Made by a program: the position numbers and the translations under genes. From Vibrio maerlii (GTDB lineage: Bacteria > Pseudomonadota > Gammaproteobacteria > Enterobacterales > Vibrionaceae), in assembly GCF_003415655.1 (NCBI RefSeq), contig NZ_QRHC01000006.1, positions 202,683 through 266,682 of the forward strand: a stretch of DNA of 64,000 bases, in the 5' to 3' direction. The notes under the pieces were generated by a model, which saw nothing but the letters and a program-made list of their open reading frames with translations, was not told where the DNA came from and did not search any database. Positions 27,629 to 35,322 of this stretch are shown here, one piece after another. How positions within the stretch are numbered: the first letter of the stretch is position 1; every line of letters starts with the position of its first letter.

Positions 27629-28732
27629 TTACTTAGTGGTTAGGTAAGTGGTTAGCACGTCAGAGATAGCAACCATATCTTTAATTGCGATGAACTCTTC
27701 AGTCGTGTGTACCTTCGCCATACCGGTCGATACGTTAACGGTTGTAAGGCCTTTCGAGTTGAAATTGTTGGCATCGCTACCACCGCCTGTAGGTTTGGTT
27801 TGTGGTTCGAAACCTTGCTCAAGGAATGCTTTTGATAGTGAAAGAACGAGCGGATGTTCATCTGCGATCTTGTAGGCGTCATAAGAGCGTTCAGATTCGA
27901 TGTTGATTGTTGCACCGTGCTTCTCTGCGGTGTGCTCAAATACTTCAACCATATGCGCTACTTGAGCAGAAAGCTTGTCGTCATCTAGCGAACGAGCTTC
28001 CGCAACAAGGTGCAGCTCAGGCATTACGATGTTTGTTGCTTGGCCACCTTGAACGATACCGATGTTTGATGTGGTCTCTTCATCGATTCGACCCAGCTTC
28101 ATTTGCATGATTGCATCTGCCGCTACTGTTAATGCATTGATGCCTTCTTCTGGCGCTAGACCTGCGTGTGCTGGTTTACCCGTGATATCAACAGTCAGTT
28201 TTTGTTGGCCTGGTGCAACGGTAATGATGGTGCCAATTGGGCCGCCGCTGTCCAGAACGATCGCTTTGTCTGCTTGGATGTGGCTCATGTCGTAGTTTAG
28301 TGAGCCAAATAGACCACCTTCTTCATAGACAGTGAATGCCAGCTCAATCGTTTTGTGTTCCAAGTTTTGTTCTTGAATTTGACGAACAGCTTCCATGATT
28401 GCCGCAATACCAGACTTGTCATCACCACCCAGGATAGTGTTACCCTTCGAGCTAATGATGCCATCTTCGATGATTGGCTCGATACCAATACCTGGTGTTA
28501 CCGTATCCATGTGACAGCTCAGAACAATGCTCTCTTCTAGTTTGCCGTCTAGGCGAGCATAGATGTTGAAACCGTTAGAGACTTCAGCAGGAACAGCAAG
28601 CTCTTTTACGTCAAAACCCAGCTCTTTTAGTTGAGTACTCAGAGTTTCAGCGATTTCTTTTTCGTTCTTAGATTCACTATCGATGCGGATAAGTTGACAG
28701 AAATGGTCAACAAGACGTTGTTGGTTAGCCAT
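27629..28732 (-). CDS. M20-family peptidase (PepT-like)
   Basis: A 367-residue di-zinc aminopeptidase of the PepT/PepT2 group. The metal ligands can be placed: SCHMDTV (about 73-79), GGDDKSGIA (about 99-107), the catalytic Glu in YEEGG (about 136-140), and GGGSDANNF (about 316-324). The internal dimerisation domain covers about 180-290. It probably trims N-termini of short peptides in the cytoplasm. At 367 residues it is shorter than E. coli PepT (408), so it belongs to the PepT-like subgroup rather than being PepT itself. Confidence 0.87.
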   Translation of the reverse strand: MANQQRLVDHFCQLIRIDSESKNEKEIAETLSTQLKELGFDVKELAVPAEVSNGFNIYARLDGKLEESIVLSCHMDTVTPGIGIEPIIEDGIISSKGNTILGGDDKSGIAAIMEAVRQIQEQNLEHKTIELAFTVYEEGGLFGSLNYDMSHIQADKAIVLDSGGPIGTIITVAPGQQKLTVDITGKPAHAGLAPEEGINALTVAADAIMQMKLGRIDEETTSNIGIVQGGQATNIVMPELHLVAEARSLDDDKLSAQVAHMVEVFEHTAEKHGATINIESERSYDAYKIADEHPLVLSLSKAFLEQGFEPQTKPTGGGSDANNFNSKGLTTVNVSTGMAKVHTTEEFIAIKDMVAISDVLTTYLTTK

Positions 28733-28814
28733 AATTCATTACTTAATTTGTGGGAACAGGAAGCGTAGGGTAGCGAACTAAAACTGGCGAGGAGATGTTA
28801 CAGGTCAATAAAGC

Positions 28815-28840
28815 AATAAAAAAGCGCCGTGTGGCGCTTT
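28815..28840 (-). terminator. tetR-family gene terminator
   Basis: On the minus strand the stem AAAGCGCC / GGCGCTTT with loop ACAC is followed by TTTTATTG. It closes the TetR-type gene that ends at 28889. Confidence 0.85.
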
Positions 28841-28888
28841 CAAATAAGGTAAGTGTTTAGACAATAAACAGCTTGTTCGTTGGAGCGC

Positions 28889-29371
28889 TTATGCTGCCTT
28901 TTCCGTCGCTGTGCTGAGTGCGATGCTTGCCATTGTCATACCCAGTAGCCATTCAACGCTCTTTTTACCGCTCTCGTTAAACAGCTCGAAAGCGATGTTT
29001 TTAATTTGTTCAATGATAGAACTTGCGAACTCAGAGGCACTGTCGTTGGTCACTTGATGAATAATCAAATGGCAAATGGAAGCAAACTCTTGGTCAAGCA
29101 GTGCACTTTCCCAGCTTTGGACAAATTCTTTCTCTGTCGCCGAGATGTTTAAGTGAGACATAAACATTTGCAGAAATCGGCCTTTAAGTGCCTGTGTGAA
29201 ATCTGTTTTCTTTGGAAAGTGGTGGCTGATGCCAGTTCGAGATATACCGGTTGCTTTACTCAACGTTGTATAAGACATGTCGTCGTAACCTACATTTAGC
29301 AATTGGTTGGTCGCTTCATCTAAAATTGTGTTGATAGTAATTAACGTGTCTTCTTTACTACGTTTTGGCAT
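28889..29371 (-). CDS. TetR-family regulator
   Basis: A 160-residue protein with an N-terminal TetR helix-turn-helix (about 12-58: TLSKATGISRTGISHHFPKKTDFTQAL) and a short helical ligand-binding region. At 160 residues it is shorter than typical TetR proteins (190-220). The target is unknown; the next divergent unit is the napG-like gene 400 bases away, a possible but unproven target. Confidence 0.85.
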   Translation of the reverse strand: MPKRSKEDTLITINTILDEATNQLLNVGYDDMSYTTLSKATGISRTGISHHFPKKTDFTQALKGRFLQMFMSHLNISATEKEFVQSWESALLDQEFASICHLIIHQVTNDSASEFASSIIEQIKNIAFELFNESGKKSVEWLLGMTMASIALSTATEKAA

Positions 29372-29652
29372 TGGTGGATCCCTGTCCGACAGTGGTAATA
29401 CTTTATTTATGGTATACCATATAATTATTTTTTGGAACGTTGTAGTGTAATTTTTTGTTGGAAATTAATGCTGATATTTTATTAATTAAGTTAATTTAAT
29501 ATCGATTGAAAATTAATTATTGGTTTATTTTGCGATAAAGTGCGATGTTTGTTGGTTTTTTATGCTTTGTTAGGCTTATTCCTGTACGTGCGTAGATAAT
29601 AAGATTGTGATCGCTCAAAAATATTAATGGAGAAAATTGTGTTAGGTACGGT

Positions 29653-29666
29653 TTGATCTGAATCAA
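29653..29666. promoter_or_regulatory. FNR box upstream of napG-like gene
   Basis: TTGATCTGAATCAA is an exact match to the FNR consensus TTGAT-N4-ATCAA. A perfect -10 hexamer TATAAT lies at 29678-29683, which would put the box near -30 rather than at the usual activating position of -41.5, so its role (activation from another start, or repression) is unclear. Confidence 0.8.
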
Positions 29667-29773
29667 GCGCACCTTTGTATAATTCTTTTGGGGTAGGCGA
29701 TAGTTCGTCCCTTCTTCCCTTTGTCAATATATACTTATATATATTGGGGTTATTGTTGAAAGGGCCCATTTTG

Positions 29774-30544
29774 ATGAAGAGTAATAACAAACCAATGGCG
29801 AACTCTCGGCGTCGTTTCCTTAAAGATGTTACCAGAACCGCAGTTGGAGTTGGCGCAGCGGCAACCATTCTGGGCATTCAATCTAAGCAGAGCCAAGCTG
29901 GTGGCGGTAGCGGTGTACCAATTAGACCACCAGGAGCCTTACCTGAAGGTGATTTCGAAAGCGCTTGTATTCGTTGCGGGTTGTGTGTTCAGGCATGTCC
30001 GTACGATACACTGAAGCTTGCATCGCTATTATCACCTGTCGCATCTGGTACCCCCTATTTTTCTGCTAGAGATATCCCATGTGAGATGTGTGAAGACATT
30101 CCTTGTGTACCTGCATGTCCAACTGGCGCGCTAGACCATAGCTTGGTTGATATCGACAAAGCGCGAATGGGAACCGCGGTGCTCATAGATCATGAGACCT
30201 GCTTAAATTGGTTGGGCTTGCGCTGTGATGTGTGTTATCGCGTTTGCCCTGTGATTGATGAGGCGATTACGCTTGAGTATGTACGAAACGAACGTACAGG
30301 CTATCACGCAAAAATGATTCCTACCGTTCACTCTGATGCATGCACAGGTTGTGGTAAGTGTGAACATGCGTGTGTACTTGATGAAGCAGCGATTAAAGTG
30401 GTTCCAACCGCGTTAGCGAAAGGTAAGTTGGGTGACTTCTACGAGCTGAGCTGGGATGAAAAATCCGGTGAAACAACAGGTGCAATGACTGAAAGCCTTG
30501 ACGTTCGTATTGAAAACTTAACTCCGAACAAAGGAGGTAAGTAA
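29774..30544 (+). CDS. napG: NapG-like periplasmic ferredoxin
   Basis: I start it at ATG 29774, which gives a Tat signal peptide (SRRRFLKD at about 11-18, then a hydrophobic run and AGGG). The 256-residue mature part carries four Cys clusters for 4Fe-4S centres: [43 protein letters not shown], and [12 protein letters not shown]. NapG normally passes electrons from quinol via NapH to periplasmic nitrate reductase. No napA, B, C, D or F is in the window, so this is an orphan pair with the next gene. Upstream lies an FNR box. Confidence 0.87.
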   Translation: MKSNNKPMANSRRRFLKDVTRTAVGVGAAATILGIQSKQSQAGGGSGVPIRPPGALPEGDFESACIRCGLCVQACPYDTLKLASLLSPVASGTPYFSARDIPCEMCEDIPCVPACPTGALDHSLVDIDKARMGTAVLIDHETCLNWLGLRCDVCYRVCPVIDEAITLEYVRNERTGYHAKMIPTVHSDACTGCGKCEHACVLDEAAIKVVPTALAKGKLGDFYELSWDEKSGETTGAMTESLDVRIENLTPNKGGK

Positions 30545-31398
30545 TGGCTAAAAATCTTGCAAAAGACGCGGGTAAAGATGCAGTCAGAGAACTAGGTTGG
30601 TGGAAAGCACATCGCTTCCTCGTACTCAGACGCTTAAGTCAATTCTTGATCATGGGGCTCTTTATCCTAGGTCCTACGGCGGGGGTGTTTAAAGGCAATC
30701 TTTCTTCTAGCACCTTGTTTGATGTGATTCCCCTTAGCGATCCATTACTTGTTATGCAAACCATCGCCGCCGGTCATTGGCCAGAAGCCAATGCATTGAT
30801 TGGCGTTGCGATAGTGGTGGGCTTCTACATGCTTTTAGCACCACGAGCATTTTGTGCATGGGTTTGTCCACTGAATGTGGTGACGGACTTTGCTGCATGG
30901 TTGCGACGCAAGCTGGGTATTCGCATGAGCTACCAATGGTCATCGAAGCTTCGTTACCTGCTTATTCCAGTACTATTGATCGGCAGTTATGCTGCAGGCA
31001 CAACGCTTTGGGCTTGGATTGATCCTGTCGCAACACTGCATCGTGGTTTAGTGTTTGGTATAGGTGCCGGCTGGGTATTGATCTTACTCGTGTTCTTGTT
31101 GGACTTGGTTTTGGTTGAACACGGTTGGTGTGGCCATTTATGTCCGTTAGGTGCAACCTATGGGGTGATTGGTTCACAAAGCTTGATTCGAGTGGTGGCC
31201 ACCAAGCGTGAGGACTGCACAAAGTGTATGGATTGCTACAACGTATGTCCTGAACCCGATGTGTTAAGGCACCCTCTGAAAGAGGGTGACAGACGCGTTA
31301 TGGATCAAAATTGTATCAGTTGTGGTCGCTGTATCGATGTGTGTGCTGAAAAGGTATTTGAATTTAAATCTCGAATTTCAGTTAAGAACATTGATTAA
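30544..31398 (+). CDS. napH: NapH-like quinol dehydrogenase
   Basis: A 284-residue membrane protein with about four transmembrane helices, two CxxxCP motifs facing the membrane-cytoplasm boundary (CAWVCPLNVV and CGHLCPLGAT), and two C-terminal 4Fe-4S motifs (CTKCMDCYNVCPEPDVL and CISCGRCIDVCAEKVF). This is the NapH architecture, which oxidises quinol and reduces NapG. It starts in the stop codon of the napG gene (TAATG). With no nap catalytic genes alongside, its redox partner is unknown. Confidence 0.9.
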   Translation: MAKNLAKDAGKDAVRELGWWKAHRFLVLRRLSQFLIMGLFILGPTAGVFKGNLSSSTLFDVIPLSDPLLVMQTIAAGHWPEANALIGVAIVVGFYMLLAPRAFCAWVCPLNVVTDFAAWLRRKLGIRMSYQWSSKLRYLLIPVLLIGSYAAGTTLWAWIDPVATLHRGLVFGIGAGWVLILLVFLLDLVLVEHGWCGHLCPLGATYGVIGSQSLIRVVATKREDCTKCMDCYNVCPEPDVLRHPLKEGDRRVMDQNCISCGRCIDVCAEKVFEFKSRISVKNID

Positions 31399-31460
31399 GT
31401 CAATATCTACATTCCGAAGTTCAAGCTATCTCTGGTGAACAGGTCTTCTGATGAACAGCG

Positions 31461-33224
31461 TTAGGCTTGAACTTGATTCCTACCATTATTTTTGGCGCGA
31501 TATAGCGCTTCATCTGCTCTCTCAAGCAAAGATTGAATACTTTCCCCCAATTGCCATGAGGCAACACCAATACTTACAGTTTTGAATCCCACAGCATCAA
31601 ACTCGGATTCGCTGATCGCCTTCTTAATGTTGTGGGCAAAATCGATAGATTGACTGATATTGGTGTTGGGTGCGACGATCAAAAACTCTTCGCCTCCCCA
31701 ACGTCCAAGAATATCCACGCTGCGGCACACCTTATTCAGCCTTGTCGCAAAGTCGATCAGCAACTGGTCTCCAACTAAATGCCCAAATTGATCGTTCACC
31801 AACTTGAAGTGATCTATATCGATGAGAATGACTGAAAAATGCGATTGGTATCGGTTCGCATGTTTTAATCGTTCATTGAGAGATTCATCGAGAGAGATTC
31901 GATTATGCAATCTTGTCAGGTGATCAGTTCTCGCTTGATACCTCAGTTCTTGTTGGGTATCGACTAGCTCTTCAGATAAGTTCTTAATAAAAGTTAAGAG
32001 GCGACTGACAACACGCGTATGCTGGTTTGCATACGGATCATTGATTTCGAGTGTGGTTTGACGTTGCTCATCGGAGGGAATTGGTGGTGCGGATGGCTTT
32101 TTTCCTTCGCGTAAAGCGACACACACTAAGGTTGAATTGAGAAAGCTCACCTCGTCATGACCGAGATATTCACCATAAGTGTAAAAACCTGAAGTTGGTG
32201 CGATGGATTGAAAGGGAGCTGTTTCAATATCAACCTCGTCTTGCAATAAAAAACGTCGGCAACCGCAACTAAACAGATATATCACTGAAGGAGCAAAATC
32301 TTCGACCCTTCTATGTAGCTCTCTAGCATCCGACAGTATCTCTTCTAGATCCCCGTATCCAAGTGAAACCACTTCAGCATTATTCACGTCGGAGATGAAC
32401 TCTAACTCCCGTTTATCTGATGCGATAACAGGAACACGCGCTAACCATTCGCCATCACGCTTTAATAGGAGAGGAAATTCGAGTGCATTCATGAAGAAAT
32501 TCTCGTCATTCTTTATCTCTAAATATTTCTCATAGATATCAAATGCCGGTTTGTTGTCGATACTTTTTATTACCAGGCCATCTGATTCAGTAATTGTCAT
32601 CGGTTTACTCAAGGGACGCCAACCGAGGTAAGACTCTGCGAGGATTTCTAGTTCGGTGCTAGAGAACACAACGACAACAACGCCACGCTCATAACATCGA
32701 TTATTGGCATAAACGAGCGAGGTTTCCATATCGATATAGCTGCCGGCACCCCCGCCAAAAACAGGGTAGTGTCCGGTGTATTTGCCTAAGGAGTCAATCA
32801 ACCCTGTTGTGTCGAAGTTTATGGGTGTTGCAAGTACCATCACGCCCGCAATGTCCGTACATTCTGACTCGATTTGCTCTCCAAGTTTACGACCAACCTC
32901 TAAACCGATATCAGTTTTACAACAGCTTGAGAACACAGTGAGTGCTGTTGCTTCAAAAAAGGTGATATCAACGGTGGTTTGACTAATTTGTAACTGACCT
33001 TGATGAATCTCTCCTATGGTGGTAGCTCCGACGATCGTTGCGTTGGGGAATCGCTGAGTGAGTAGCTGAGCGATACGCTCAAAACGCTTCGTATTTGCAG
33101 AATGAGAGTATATTTGAATCAAGGTGGCTTGCGCAGTTTGGTATTGGCCGATCAGTTGGGGTGTGCTGATTTGTTGGCTCAATTGTTCATCAGACGTATA
33201 GATAAACGAAGAGTGAGTGATCAT
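31461..33224 (-). CDS. Diguanylate cyclase with FIST sensor
   Basis: The 587-residue protein starts with a FIST region (about 30-380: FIST_N with NATIVGATTIGEIHQG and FIST_C with ELHRRVEDFAPSVIYLFSCGCR), a coiled linker, then a GGDEF domain from about 432 (DHLTRLHNRISLDESL). The active site is GGEEF, with the inhibitory RxxD five residues before it (RSVD), so synthesis of c-di-GMP with product feedback is likely. FIST domains are proposed small-molecule sensors. No membrane segment is seen, so it should be cytoplasmic. It converges on napH. Confidence 0.9.
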   Translation of the reverse strand: MITHSSFIYTSDEQLSQQISTPQLIGQYQTAQATLIQIYSHSANTKRFERIAQLLTQRFPNATIVGATTIGEIHQGQLQISQTTVDITFFEATALTVFSSCCKTDIGLEVGRKLGEQIESECTDIAGVMVLATPINFDTTGLIDSLGKYTGHYPVFGGGAGSYIDMETSLVYANNRCYERGVVVVVFSSTELEILAESYLGWRPLSKPMTITESDGLVIKSIDNKPAFDIYEKYLEIKNDENFFMNALEFPLLLKRDGEWLARVPVIASDKRELEFISDVNNAEVVSLGYGDLEEILSDARELHRRVEDFAPSVIYLFSCGCRRFLLQDEVDIETAPFQSIAPTSGFYTYGEYLGHDEVSFLNSTLVCVALREGKKPSAPPIPSDEQRQTTLEINDPYANQHTRVVSRLLTFIKNLSEELVDTQQELRYQARTDHLTRLHNRISLDESLNERLKHANRYQSHFSVILIDIDHFKLVNDQFGHLVGDQLLIDFATRLNKVCRSVDILGRWGGEEFLIVAPNTNISQSIDFAHNIKKAISESEFDAVGFKTVSIGVASWQLGESIQSLLERADEALYRAKNNGRNQVQA

Positions 33225-33399
33225 AGTGTTACAGTCCTGCCTAATACCAAATAACGAGCAGTTTGTTTAGGAATAGATAGTTGAGCTTAGATGACGTGTC
33301 GGATATGTGTTCGATTGGTGTACAAATATGTCGATATGAACGATAAATATGTGATCTAGATCTTTGGGTGTCTTAGATCTAAAACACTTACTGAGAGAA

Positions 33400-33427
33400 T
33401 GAAAAGCTCCGCGCAAGCAGAGCTTTT
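33400..33427 (-). terminator. Terminator of the Bcr/CflA gene
   Basis: The stem AAAAGCTC / GAGCTTTT with a 10-base loop, with T residues following on the minus strand (TTTTCATTC), lies 13 bases after the MFS stop. Confidence 0.7.
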
Positions 33428-33440
33428 GGAGTAGATATGA

Positions 33441-34652
33441 TTATGGATTAGTTTGTTTTAGGAAATAGCTCTGTACATGTGGGCGATGGCGTACCAACAA
33501 CCAGCCAATTAAAGTCACAATACCAATGACCAGTTGAATCAACCCAAGGTTGGTGATCAAGCTGTCTGGATTTAGCGATACCAATACCATGCCTAAAGAG
33601 CCAGAAATCATGCTGACAAATTGGATAATGGCAACAGCAGAACCCGTGTCCTTGTCTTGTTGCTCGAGCATTAAATTAGTACCAGGTACACGAGTGGCAA
33701 TAATAGCCAGTGTTGCTGGCGCACAAATCAAGGCGAAGGCGAATGGAGACGTATGACCAATGGCCAACATCGCAACGCCACAGACTACTAGCAGTGCAAA
33801 GCATGCTGTGATGATGGATTGAATCGATACCTTACGAGACAACTTCATATACAAGCTAGGACCAAATGATGCACACAGCGCGTTAAACGAGAATGCATAG
33901 CTAAATTGCTGCTCTGTTAGGCCGAAACCATCAATATAGATGTAAGAGCCAGCCGCTAAGAAAGCCATGAGTGCCATAGGTACAACAGAGAAAATGAGCA
34001 GTAATCCGACAAACTTAGGGTTGTTTAATACCGTAAACAAGCGAGTCCAAGATTTAACGAGCGTACCGGTGTAGCGCTCCTCAAGCGTTTCCTTGTAGCA
34101 AAGGGCTAGACCAAAGGCGAGGGTGCCAAATACTGCAAGTGAGACAAACATCATTCGCCATGACGCGACTTTTAACAAGAAGGCGCCAAAGATAGGTGCG
34201 ACCATAGGTGCGATGATCACTAACGACATTACCGTTGCCATGATCTTCTCACGTTCACGGCCTTGGTACATATCCTTTACGACCGCGGTAGAAATAACGG
34301 TAATGGCACTACCCCCGAAAGCCTGAGCAATACGTGAGGCAATCAAGAACTCGATACTCCCTGACACCGCACATAAAAGACTGGCAGCAATGTAGATGAG
34401 GATGCCGGTCAACAAAATAGGCTTTCGACCTAACTTCTCACTCAATGGTCCCCAGAAAAGGAGGCCCACAGCGTAAGTCACAAAGTAGCTACTTAATGTG
34501 AGGTTTACCATGGATTGTTCAGTATTGAGTAGATCGACCATCTGCGGCAATGCAGGTAAATATAGATCGATGGTGAGAGGAGGAAAGGCACTGATCAGCA
34601 CTAAGAAAAATAGTGTGCCTGATTTCCCCAGTATTGGTTGTTTAGTTGTCAC
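33441..34652 (-). CDS. Bcr/CflA-type MFS multidrug transporter
   Basis: A 403-residue 12-helix facilitator with the Bcr/CflA start PPLTIDLYLPALPQM (about 24-38), the loop 2-3 motif GPLSEKLGRKPILLTG (about 69-84), and QAFGGSAITVISTAVVKD (about 115-132). It begins with GTG after GGAG. It should export drugs or metabolites with protons. A MarR gene with two operators lies directly upstream on the same strand, so the pair resembles emrR-controlled efflux. Confidence 0.88.
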   Translation of the reverse strand: MTTKQPILGKSGTLFFLVLISAFPPLTIDLYLPALPQMVDLLNTEQSMVNLTLSSYFVTYAVGLLFWGPLSEKLGRKPILLTGILIYIAASLLCAVSGSIEFLIASRIAQAFGGSAITVISTAVVKDMYQGREREKIMATVMSLVIIAPMVAPIFGAFLLKVASWRMMFVSLAVFGTLAFGLALCYKETLEERYTGTLVKSWTRLFTVLNNPKFVGLLLIFSVVPMALMAFLAAGSYIYIDGFGLTEQQFSYAFSFNALCASFGPSLYMKLSRKVSIQSIITACFALLVVCGVAMLAIGHTSPFAFALICAPATLAIIATRVPGTNLMLEQQDKDTGSAVAIIQFVSMISGSLGMVLVSLNPDSLITNLGLIQLVIGIVTLIGWLLVRHRPHVQSYFLKQTNP

Positions 34653-34719
34653 TAAAATACTCCAAAAATAGAATGCGAAGACAGTTTAACGAGCCCTAGG
34701 TTAGTGTCGGGTTAACTTT

Positions 34720-35163
34720 TCACCGTGAAAGGTCACCAGACCCTAAATTTCGGTCAATCTTTTCTACCAGCTTTTTTAGAACAGCAGCCTCATCATCAGA
34801 GAAATCAGCAAACATGCGTTCAAGCATTTGTGATTCCACTGACTCTAAATTTTGCAGTACCTGATGACCTTTTTCCGTTAGACACAGTTGCACCGAGCGT
34901 TTGTCTTCAGGGTTACTTTTTTTCTCAATTAATTCCTGCTTTTGCAGGCGATTGGTCATTCGCGCTATCTGTCCCTTGTCTCGGTTCATTGACTCGACGA
35001 GCATCTGTTGAGAGGCAAGACCAAACTTATCAATATCCAACATCATCTTATGGTCGATATAGGTCATTTCGACTTGGTTTCTTTCGACTTCAGCAATCAT
35101 TTTGTGTCTGGTTTTAAGACGAATGCTGTGCATGGTGTGGTTGATAGAGCGAAAGCTGTTCAT
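34720..35163 (-). CDS. MarR-family regulator
   Basis: ATG 35163 is chosen over an upstream in-frame TTG. The 147-residue protein has the winged HTH at about 45-105: VESMNRDKGQIARMTNRLQKQELIEKKSNPEDKRSVQLCLT, with the typical DxRS wing. It likely represses itself and the adjoining MFS exporter until a ligand binds. Two GTTGA-N5-TCAAC operators lie just upstream of it. Confidence 0.9.
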   Translation of the reverse strand: MNSFRSINHTMHSIRLKTRHKMIAEVERNQVEMTYIDHKMMLDIDKFGLASQQMLVESMNRDKGQIARMTNRLQKQELIEKKSNPEDKRSVQLCLTEKGHQVLQNLESVESQMLERMFADFSDDEAAVLKKLVEKIDRNLGSGDLSR

Positions 35164-35178
35164 TATCAAAACTCAATA

Positions 35179-35193
35179 GTTGACTGAGTCAAC
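35179..35193. promoter_or_regulatory. MarR operator 1
   Basis: GTTGACTGAGTCAAC is a perfect 15-base palindrome (7+1+7) starting 16 bases before the MarR ATG. A second site lies 30 bp away centre to centre, close to three helical turns, which suits two dimers on one DNA face. Confidence 0.8.
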
Positions 35194-35208
35194 AAATATA
35201 CTCTTTTT

Positions 35209-35223
35209 GTTGACTCGATCAAC
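35209..35223. promoter_or_regulatory. MarR operator 2
   Basis: GTTGACTCGATCAAC has the same GTTGA-N5-TCAAC arms as operator 1, with an imperfect centre. It lies between the MarR gene and the dehydrogenase terminator. Confidence 0.75.
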
Positions 35224-35262
35224 TATTAACTGTGTTTCGAATGAACTATTTTGAGTCATTAT

Positions 35263-35284
35263 AAAAGCCCTCATGAAGAGGGCC
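35263..35284 (-). terminator. Terminator of the D-2-hydroxyacid dehydrogenase gene
   Basis: On the minus strand a G/C stem (GGCCCTC / GAGGGCT) with loop TTCAT is followed by TTTATAATG. It ends the gene before the MarR promoter. Confidence 0.75.
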
Positions 35285-35322
35285 TTAATAATCAATGCTT
35301 TATGAATTTTGAAGTTGAGTAT

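Noticed and set aside
29560..29877. Open frame on the minus strand over the napG start
   Set aside because: It covers the promoter and signal-peptide region of napG and its translation is not protein-like.
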